From Asterias rubens (lineage: Eukaryota; Echinodermata; Asteroidea; Forcipulatida; Asteriidae), in contig NC_047062.1 of NCBI RefSeq assembly GCF_902459465.1, forward strand, positions 32,296,673-32,360,672: 64,000 bases of DNA. The letters are read 5' to 3'. Shown here in pieces: positions 56,301 to 64,000 of the stretch. Position 1 is the first letter of the stretch. Every line of letters begins with the position of its first letter. Below the pieces are notes generated by a model that had not been told where the DNA came from, did not search any database, and worked only from the letters and a program-made list of their open reading frames with translations. Made by a program: the position numbers and the translations under genes.

Positions 56301-59300
56301 AGGTCACCTTGCCATACCCTTCTTGGCTGCCTTTTCAATATTAAGTGTTGTTTTTAAAATATTGTATTTTAGTGAAAATCACCTTGAGGCCTGGCATAAG
56401 GCCCTATATAAATACTCTTTAATTATTATACAGGAAAAATTCAAACATATGAACAAGCATCTTAGCTTTTGTTCCAGTAGATTGTTCTAGCGGTCTAATG
56501 GAACCGTCCAAAGTTAGTTGAACACCATTTAGAATGTTCAATTATTTGGACTTTCGAGACATCAGAAGTGGAAAAAACTTGTTGAAATAGTTATTTGGTT
56601 GACACTATTATGTAAACATCACAACCATAATACTTCAGTAATGTTTTAAATTGTTAAATCTAGAATACAAGTTGAAATGACAAAATGTTTAATTCACTGC
56701 AACAAGGCCTGGTTTCACAAAGATAAAGGGCAATACAATTAAGATTCAATCACTATTTGAACAATCTACTTCAATCTGAATTAACTTTCAATGTACAGTA
56801 TTTACAAATTTGCCAAAAAAAAAAAAGTTAATGGCCTTAGCTTTCAACACTAGTTTAGCTTTCTCATAAGAGGCTAAATAATCTGCTAGGGTCGAAACGT
56901 TAGGCCATTAACTACTTTTGCATTTATACCATAGATCCTTTTATTTGGTAAGCAGTTTGCAATGGCTTATTCTATTTTTATATTTACCAAGTTGGCTGGG
57001 TTTTTCACTACATCAAGAATAGCTGGATGATTGTAACCTGAAAACAGACAGAATCAACAGTGGTGTTAAAAAATGAATATTTCTTGAAAAGTGGCAAGGG
57101 ATGTTGTCACATGCAAACATATTTTAATATTGTCTGAACCACCTTGTACACATTGTGTCAGCTCATGCCAAAATATCCTAAGCTGGATTACAATCAACAT
57201 TATTTAAAAAATCATTGTACATGTCACATAGAAATCACAAGTACAGCATTTTTACTTGTGGATTTTTACCTGTAAGAAATCTGAAAAAAAGCAGCCGAAA
57301 CAAAACCCAAGTTGTTAAAACTGTTTTCAATTTTGCATCAATTGTTTGCTGTACCCACTGCTAAAACATATGATTTGAACTGCCTCTAGCCACCGGGCAA
57401 TCTCGGTGGTCTAGAATTTAAAAGGTCGTTGGTTCGCATCCCACCTGAGTAATATGCCTACAGGTGATTTTTTTCACAGAACTCGGGTAAGTACTGAGTA
57501 TACAGTGCTAACAGACATCAGTGTATATGGGTAAAAAGACAAAATCAATAGTTAAAACTTAAACAATAACAAACAAAAAATTTAAATCTGAATTTGTAAA
57601 AGCTTTTGAAGAAGTTTTAACAGACTCAAGGGTCGGGAGGGGGAAATATCATCATGGTATTTAGTTTTGCCAAGTAGCTGCTGTAAATATACCGCACCAG
57701 AGGATGTCGAGCGCAGAGTGAATATAGTTGATTTGACAGTTAGTAAGTCACAAAGATAACCTGGCTGGATGGAGCTAGTCCCTTTAGAAATTTGTAAACA
57801 AGACACAAGTTTGTTAAATTTAAAGTGCTTTATTCACTGGAAGCCAATGTAAATATGATCAATTGAAATGGCTTGAGACGGAACGCCGACCAGGCTCTGT
57901 AAATCCAATTGATCATACAAGATTGACCTTCTGTGAGTCAAAGGCATGGAGATTGTATGGAACAGTGAACAATATTTGCATCAAAATATAACACATGGTC
58001 ACCCACCCACACAACACTTAAAAAGGGTGTTTTATGGCATAAATGGATGTTATGCTTGAACGAAGTTATACTAGAAACTTTGCTCAACCCTAAAGCCTTC
58101 TGGAGAATAAACAATAAAAGAAGTAAACCCAATAAGTTTGAGTAGGCCTATATGATTTAGATTACTGTTCTTATATCGATTGAATAGAACTTTATTGAAG
58201 TGCAGGTTGTTAATGGTAACAAAATGTCCATGGTCTTGGGGGTTATTAACAAACAGAGATCAGTTTTAAGACCATGTAAATATTTGAATAGTAATGCAAA
58301 AAATAGTTAATGGCCTGACACTACAACCATATCAGTCTGCTAGGGGCGAAACGCCGAAAACTATTTATTGCATTTATACCACTGGTCCTTTTGGTTTGTT
58401 ATTCTATTTTCTTGTTTGAGTATTAAATTAGAACAAAAGGTTGCTCATGGCACTCAGTACAAGCGAAGGGTCGTCTTTATGTATGGGGTAATAATGGTAT
58501 AAAATTCCCCGCTTTCACAAGAACTCAATATAAATCAGGCCTGTATGCTTTGTTTCGAAAAGGCAAGGGCACCAAGGCATTTCTCCTTCCCCTATGGGGA
58601 AATTGTAAAGTTCTACTGCAGATATCTAAGGGCATGATGGCAATGACTAGGGGGTATGGAGGCAATTGCCTTTGTTGCCCCCTTGATGCATCATAACGCT
58701 CTATTTGACAGTGGAGGGGCCTATTTGAAAGCAAATAAGTTGAAAAGGAAAGATGTTTTGATAGATGTTCGATGCATTTCTTGGATGATCTTATATAGAG
58801 TGAAATCTTACCAAGTGGAATGGATGAGATGTGCATGAAGGAATCCAGGAATCGATTTCCGTCAACGTCTACAAGATAGTTGCCAAGACTCTGATGAAAG
58901 TCCACAAAATACTGTACAGTCTCAACATTCTGCAAAGAAAACAAAACAAACAATGACTGAAAATGCAAGACTTTGAAATAACTGTGAGGCACCACAAACG
59001 CACCAAATAGTAGTGACAGATGATGGGGTAAACAAGTTTTGTTAAGCACCAAACAACGTTGGTAATTGTCAAAGACCAGTACCTCCACTTCCACCCAACT
59101 ACGACCTGTGAAAGTTTCAGCTCAATCAGTCATCTGGGTTCGAGAACATAGTGTGAAGAAAAACACCCTCTAGCAAAACTACACCATACATTTCATGCAA
59201 AAAATACTTCAAAAGGCAATTTTGGGGTTGAACAAAGAAGCATTTACCAAAGCGGGGATTTGATTTGAGGCCTGCGGCCTTTGGATTAATTTTGTATACT

Positions 59301-61371
59301 CAGTACTTTTCCAAGTTCTGTGCAAAAATAAAATTGCAGGCATATTACTTGAGTGGGATTCGAACCCACAAACTTTGCCAGTAAGTTATCACAATGCACT
59401 GCAGACTAACAGCAGCTTTTCCTGTATGGCCATTTTGGGTGTGAAAAAGGAATTCACGCCCCAATATGGTGAACGTGGTAGAAGCACATTGTGCCTAATT
59501 GCGTTCAGCATCATGCAAGGGGTCATCAGATATCCTGACATATTATATGACACTTGAACATATACTGTACACTGAGCTTTTGCGACATACTGCCACAATT
59601 TAATACAATGTTAAAGAACCCAAATGCAACCACTCAAAGATAGAAATTCCAAGAAATCTACTTTCAATAAAGCTTGGTGTTCATTCATAACTCACCTTAG
59701 TTACATCATCAAATGACTTCAGCAGCTCCTAAAAAGTTACAAAGAAATTTGAGAAGTGGTAAGTTTCCAAAAAGTACATTCTTTACTTCTTTATTAGATA
59801 AACCAGACCAACAGGATAATGTTATCAAAATTCAGGATTTTGCCTTTCATTTTATTTCATTTCATCTGGTTGTGAAGCCAAAGACTCTCAGAAAACAAGC
59901 TTAGCCTATTAATTACTAGCCAACAACTCCTGGGGAGAAGACAAAGGACATTTTCAGTTTTAAATATGGGAGGGATACCCCACAGAGATATTCCAGGGAA
60001 AATTCACGCAATCAGGTGGGGACTGTTAGATTTTCTCCCTGTTATATTTGAACTCTGGTCCCAGCACAGTGGATGGCAAGAAAAGATTACAACTATACGC
60101 CAACTCGACTGCTGACTTTTCATACAATCTTACACCTGCCAAAGCTTTAGCTGTAATATAAGCATGAATTTGTGCTGCCTGTCTTCTGAGGCTTAAGATC
60201 TGAATAAAGGGGTAAGACGCTTACTTGAGATTTTGGTCCAGGGACAGTAGTCTTCATCAATGGACCTCCATATTCAACGATATGAGGAAGGAGATTCTTT
60301 CTTTCCTTCTTAACCTTAGCTTCATCCGACAATACCGTTGACAATCCTGACGAAAGAAAGCAGCAGCCATGTAAAGGGGTTACAGGAAAGTAAAGGGCAA
60401 AGAGGGGTTTTATCAGAAAAGAATAAAAATTATCCTGGATTTGTGTAAGTATTAAAGTTGAGTTCTTTGCAAATTTCTTTGCTGAGCCAAAAATGAGTGC
60501 AACAGTGACAGCTTTACAGAATTTTTTATTGTAACGAGCTCCTGTTAAGCAAAACTTGTCTGTGCTTAGCAAGTTTTTATGCTTACAGGTTTTATGAAGT
60601 TCGGCCCATGCCTAAAACTTCACTCTTGGAGGGGGAGACCCAAGGATAGTCTGATGTCTCACTCACTTAAAGCCATTGTACACTTTCCGTAAACAGTATT
60701 GTCCAAGGCCCACACTTTGTGTATCACAACTTATATATAAAATAACAAATCTGTGAAAATTTAGGCTCAATTGGTCATCGGAGTCAGGAGAAAATAACGG
60801 GAAAACCCACCCTTGTTTCCGCACATTTCGCCGTGTCATGACATGCGTTTAAAATAAATCCGTAATTCTCGATATTGAGGATTGATGTTGTTTTTAATTT
60901 TTTTCTCAAAAAGTAAAGCATTTTATGGAATAATATTTCAAGAGAAGTCTTTCACCATTACCTTCTGTAAACCCTGTAAGTTATTTGTAAATCTGTGAAC
61001 TTTAATTTTTTTTCTGTTCCGAAAGTGTCCAATGGCTTTAGACGTGATGAGTGATTTGGACATAAGCACTGCACAGCATTCACATTTTTGCATTTCACAG
61101 GGGGCCAGACCCAATTGCTGACAAAAAGTCTGAAACTCAGACCCAAATTTTAGGAGGTATGTTAAAATGATGACATTTCCACCATAAATAATCCCTAAAC
61201 TTCAAGGAGCTTCAGGGAACAGTATCCTCGGCACTAGAAAATTAGAACAAGATTTCTTCATATCAGATAAATTATTAACTCACCTCTTAGTGTTGTACAG
61301 CGAGATGTGCGTGCTAAAATACCTGCTCCACTGATCCTGTGGAACAGTCCTCCGGTTGACAAAAGGGCCAT
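44326..61371 (-). CDS. ABAT: ABAT, mitochondrial 4-aminobutyrate aminotransferase, 15 exons
   Basis: Coding exons on the minus strand: 61371-61284, 60346-60225, 59728-59696, 58929-58812, 57037-56988, 56153-56073, 54724-54632, 53686-53627, 51544-51481, 50547-50399, 49419-49282, 47621-47454, 46977-46828, 46315-46204, 44444-44326. Phases agree: 1545 nt, 514 residues (human 500). The enzyme converts GABA and 2-oxoglutarate to succinic semialdehyde and glutamate in the mitochondrial matrix. Residues 1-30 are Arg/Ser/Leu-rich with no acids, a matrix-targeting peptide. Seen: iron-sulfur CxxC at Cys178/Cys181, HGRT Arg234, E-x-I-Q-G-E-G-G with Glu312, DEIQTG at 340-345, PLP lysine Lys371 in FSKKM, and substrate Arg490 in RFRP. 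One oddity is EAIQ where vertebrates have EPIQ. An in-frame TAA upstream fixes the start. Exon 8's donor is multiplied in intron 8. Confidence 0.94.
45024..45368. mobile_element. MITE family A in ABAT intron 14
   Basis: Ends TTTAAAGGCAGTGGACACTA and TAGTGTCCACTGTCTTTAA. Well preserved. Confidence 0.75.
46635..46800. repeat. Degenerate telomere-like (GGGTTA) simple repeat with G-run
   Basis: A 13-base G run is followed by a G/T-rich stretch with GGGTTA, GGGTTT, GGGTTG and GGGTTAGGGTT variants, next to the donor of ABAT exon 13. Consistent with an old interstitial telomere-like tract or with simple GT-rich DNA. Confidence 0.5.
49513..49868. mobile_element. MITE family A in ABAT intron 10
   Basis: Begins AAAAGTGGACACTATTGGTA and ends AATAGTGTCCAGTGTCTTTAA. 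The first ten bases of the left TIR are lost. Confidence 0.7.
49921..50275 (+). repeat. tRNA-headed SINE, family L
   Basis: GTGTCATGGCCGAG resembles a tRNA(Leu/Ser) A-box region and GGTTCGAGTCC is a B box; body GAACCCAGTGCACTTATCG; ends near TATAAGGAGTCAATATTATT. Confidence 0.7.
50733..51148. repeat. Large palindrome made of two head-to-head family V SINEs
   Basis: 50733-50898 and 50985-51148 are near-exact reverse complements (for example GGGATTCGAACCCACGACC against GGTCGTGGGTTCGAATCCC) with an ~85-base centre. It lies in ABAT intron 9. Confidence 0.88.
52050..53626. repeat. Satellite of ~75-120-bp units derived from the ABAT exon 8 donor region
   Basis: About 14 units with a CCTCAGCACAAACATTGTTA core followed by GAGGTTA, CACCTTGTTTAGGAGAC and AAGTTTCAAGAAAAGTTAC. 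On the minus strand each full unit carries a copy of the last ~20 bases of exon 8 and its GTGTGT donor. At 52800-53040 three ~77-base short units are almost identical, marking recent expansion. Confidence 0.85.
53731..53840. mobile_element. Small foldback MITE, family G
   Basis: GCAGCCGATCTCACAAAACTT pairs with AAGTTTTGTGAAATCGGCTGC, with a GGTGCAACTTGCGCC centre. It lies 45 bases upstream of ABAT exon 8. Confidence 0.75.
53901..54030. mobile_element. Foldback MITE, family H (TIR ATTTCACAAAGAGT)
   Basis: AGATTTCACAAAGAG at the left and CTTTGTGTAAATCGAT at the right, with TAGGACTAG-type inner motifs. Relatives at 41352-41528, 55582-55747 and 62648-62790. Confidence 0.6.
54350..54538. mobile_element. 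Foldback MITE, family C, left end lost
   Basis: Keeps the family interior (CTAGTAACGTGGAGT) and the right end GGTAAGCAGAGCC. Confidence 0.6.
55582..55747. mobile_element. Foldback MITE, family H
   Basis: CCGTCGATTTCACAAAACTCTT at the left, ACTCTTTGTGAAATCAACGG at the right, TTAGGACGAGT inner motifs. Confidence 0.7.
57370..57535 (+). repeat. SINE family V, internally deleted
   Basis: Matches the 51000-51120 copy but the anticodon-arm part of the tRNA head is deleted; ends with the CAGAACTCGGGTAAGTACTG body. Confidence 0.55.
60667..61042. mobile_element. TIR MITE, family F, in ABAT intron 1
   Basis: Left end TTAAAGCCATTGTACACTTTCCG, right end CCGAAAGTGTCCAATGGCTTTA; the interior closely follows the 22012-22350 copy. 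Confidence 0.75.
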
Positions 61372-61911
61372 GTTAAAGTAACAATCTATTTATTAGTCCT
61401 AGAAGAAGAAGAAGAAATAATAATGTAGAGATGGGATTATTGTCACAGCTCTAGTCCAGAAACTTGAAAAAGGACATCTCAGTGAGACTTTCATCTTGTA
61501 TTTACTAACAGGCCTAGAATTCCACAAAGGCCAATGAGGCAATGGTCTCCGTTGCCCCTGGTCTTGGCCTTGGTGCCCCTTCAAACATTTCTTATAGACT
61601 TTAAGATTTTCCAAAGGAAGTGCCTCTTTGCAAAATGAAAATGGCCTTACTCTGAAATAAAATTCCAGGCCTGCCCTAATTCCTGCAAGTGAATTTTACT
61701 GCATCAGAACTTTGTTCAAACCTGAAAGGAAAGAGGGTGATCTTTTAGAATTGAATATGTGCTGGCTTTATTGTAAAAGTGCTTTATCAATATTTTATAA
61801 ACATTTTTTGGATAAATAGCATAATAAATTGTTATACTTACCAACACTACAGCACACGTCAATACATAGTCCAACAGTTACACGAACGACATCTGATTGT
61901 GATTTCACAGA

Positions 61912-62075
61912 TTAGAAACTGGGATACAACTGCAACACTCCAGTGGACTTTAAACACTACCTTCAGTGGGTTGTATGTGGTCATCGAGTGTGCAAACAGT
62001 GACCCATCCAGGGGCTGCAAACCAACAGCCATGCCCAACGACCTAGATGATGACTTCTGTTTACAGTTCGGATAA
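61912..62075 (+). CDS. Possible isolated 3' exon of unknown protein
   Basis: After a TGATTTCACAG acceptor-like site an open frame encodes about 53 residues, starting with RNWDTTATLQWTLNTTFSG and containing three Cys, ending TAA at 62075. The W-x-T/beta-strand look is loosely like a fibronectin III strand pair, but I do not recognise the family. No matching upstream exons were found, and the position overlaps the ABAT promoter side. It may be a stray exon or chance. Confidence 0.2.
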
Positions 62076-62647
62076 AAGTTCCTCTGATTCTATTTATAGT
62101 CACTCAACTTGCCCATTCCCATAATGATGTCATTTCACTGCTTGCCTGTGCCTAATTTTTCAACTCGACCTACATTTCCTTTACTCTTATCAGACTAGAA
62201 TTCAAGTTATAAACCCCAAGGGAAAACTGACTGGATAGTCTTTTATCAGATTTGGAGTGAATCAAAAAAAAAATTCAATTTTTTTCCTTTGTTCAACCTC
62301 AAATCTTATTAAAATTGTGAGTTGAAAATTGTATGATTACATTTCCATCCTCCATAGTTATTTTTTCACAACATAAATTGTTTCAGTTCAATTTAAAGCG
62401 GAAGCTAATTTCAGAAACCCAATCGCTCCTTTATCGATTTAAAAAGTGTTAATAACGGAAAAAAAATCCTTGAAAATGGTTTTACCAGGTAAGTTTGCTG
62501 CCACTATTATCCCCCATTGTAAAGATTGAGGCCTGGAAAGGAAAATAGTCTCAAACCTTTTTATTAAATGGAAATTCAAACCAGCAGAAGGCAGATCAAA
62601 AGTGATGACAAACAACAGCTTTTTGTCAAGAGACAACAGACTTGACT

Positions 62648-62790
62648 AGGGGTCAATTTCACAAAGAGTTAGGAATAGTCCTAACTTAGGACTAGTCATT
62701 AAAAATGTGCTAGTCCTAAGTTAATAGGACGAGTAACTTGTCCTAACTTGAGATAAGACTAGTCTTAATTCTTTGTTAAATCCACCCCTG
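62648..62790. mobile_element. Foldback MITE, family H
   Basis: AGGGGTCAATTTCACAAAGAG and CTTTGTTAAATCCACCCCT ends, with TAGTCCTAA/TTAGGACTA inner pairing. Confidence 0.65.
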
Positions 62791-64000
62791 GATTCAGACT
62801 TGACCTGGATTCCAGGTCCTGTCATACCGATCCATTTCAGGTCAGTATGACTCCTGTCATACTGACCAAATCAGGGTCAGTATGGCACAGAATCTCTGTG
62901 CAAATGACCCAGAACATGGGTCAAGCTGAAGTAGAATCCAAGTTCACTTATCTAACTGTAACCAGTTTTAGGGCCAGCTTGACCCCACATTGGGTCAGAC
63001 CCCTTAAAACCCTGGCATCCAAACTTGTTTGCGTATCTGTTTTAATAACTATCCAGTAAGAGTCCTTTCTGTTTTTGTTTTTAATTTTAAATCATAACTT
63101 ATAGAGTTTTATTTTATATACAATATGTAGTGATTAAATATTAAAACCAATTTTCAATACTTTTGTTGAATATTTATAAATCAATTTGAATTCACGCAAC
63201 TGCATATTACCGAGTGTAAAAATCTAAATGTTTTCTTTTTTTCAACCATGCTTGTTTTGTATTTTGTATAATCTTTCTTGTATTAAACAAATCTTCAAGT
63301 TTTCTTTGGTTAGACAAATTTATATGATTTGGATATCTTATAAACTTCATTTAAATAAAGATGTGTATCATTTTTGTAATACAATAAATAAATAACAACA
63401 AATCACAATACAGTATATACAAATAAATATTGGTTAAGGCAAGGTTTTTAAATAGGTTGAAATAGTAAATAACACAATAAATATATACACATCTCAAACT
63501 TAATTGAACTATATTTCATAAATTAGTTAAGTTCCATGCCATTCCCAACTACAACAAAAGGTAAGATTTATGAACTATTCCTTAATTTCTAAGAAACAAA
63601 TTTGACAAAATATGAACATCAGTTCCAAGATTTTGTTAAAATAAAAGGGGTTAAATTAAAATGTATATATGAACTGGCTCTCTGAATAATAGCTCATAAT
63701 ACTTACACTCTCTTCTTTAAAACTTCTCATAATTATTTCAGATAAAATATACTGTGAAACGATGTTGATTTTTAACATTTTAAGTATAAAGCAACTTTTG
63801 TTTTTCTCACCCCCAAAAGTAAGAAGCATCATATGGGACATCCTGCAAGGTGCTCTTTAAACCTGAAAATAATGAAATAAATTTAAATACTAACATGTAA
63901 AACAACTGATTTTATCCATTTGAAATAAAACAGCGAGTCTTGTTTCTAGAACCTGGGCATGGAGTGTGAGCATTTTTGACATCCATATTCTGCCTAATAT

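Larger units (their letters stand above)
61372..64000. other. ABAT upstream region and window end, no firm gene
   Basis: ABAT 5' UTR and promoter must lie just above 61371; no TATA box is evident. The rest is AT-rich with one family H MITE and the weak exon candidates at 61912-62075 and 63788-63867. Confidence 0.4.

Noticed and set aside
57582-57806. 74-residue minus-strand frame in ABAT intron 4
   Set aside because: Part of a dispersed repeat whose relatives recur elsewhere; no coding evidence.

Overview
This is an animal nuclear genome window: conserved proteins are split over many short exons with GT-AG introns, the introns are full of tRNA-derived SINEs and foldback DNA transposons, and there is no operon or ribosome-binding-site structure. 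The protein content and the repeat landscape fit a marine invertebrate deuterostome, most likely an echinoderm; that placement is inference, not something one window proves.

Four genes and one pseudogene can be rebuilt. (1) Minus strand, 27379 down to 2730: TARBP1, a giant SPOUT-type tRNA ribose methyltransferase. I followed it through 27 coding exons with consistent phases to a 1658-residue product. (2) Plus strand, 32202-32711: a compact secreted C-type lectin, with a broken relative at 30146-30890 and an inverted-repeat relic at 34046-34285. (3) Plus strand, 36262-41947: TRMT61B, the mitochondrial tRNA m1A58 methyltransferase, 7 coding exons, 554 residues. (4) Minus strand, 61371 down to 44326: ABAT, mitochondrial 4-aminobutyrate aminotransferase, 15 exons, 514 residues. 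TARBP1 and TRMT61B are arranged head to head around the lectin locus. TRMT61B and ABAT are tail to tail with about 2.4 kb between their stop codons.

The rest is mobile and repetitive DNA. A TTAA-ended terminal-inverted-repeat (TIR) MITE family, with a TIR beginning GGCACTGGACACTATTGG, has about a dozen copies. Several other foldback families and at least three tRNA-headed SINE families are present. One nearly intact hAT-like element with a BED-finger fragment sits inside a SINE and is flanked by a 6-bp duplication.

The most unusual signal is that several tandem repeats are built from pieces of the neighbouring conserved exons, including their splice sites. The last TARBP1 exon seeds a 3' minisatellite. 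TARBP1 exon 18 and the 5' part of exon 15 have partial copies upstream of themselves. The ABAT exon 8 splice donor is repeated about 14 times in the following intron. The 61.4-64 kb end and the 42-44.3 kb and 27.6-30 kb intergenic stretches hold no gene I can support beyond weak single-exon candidates.
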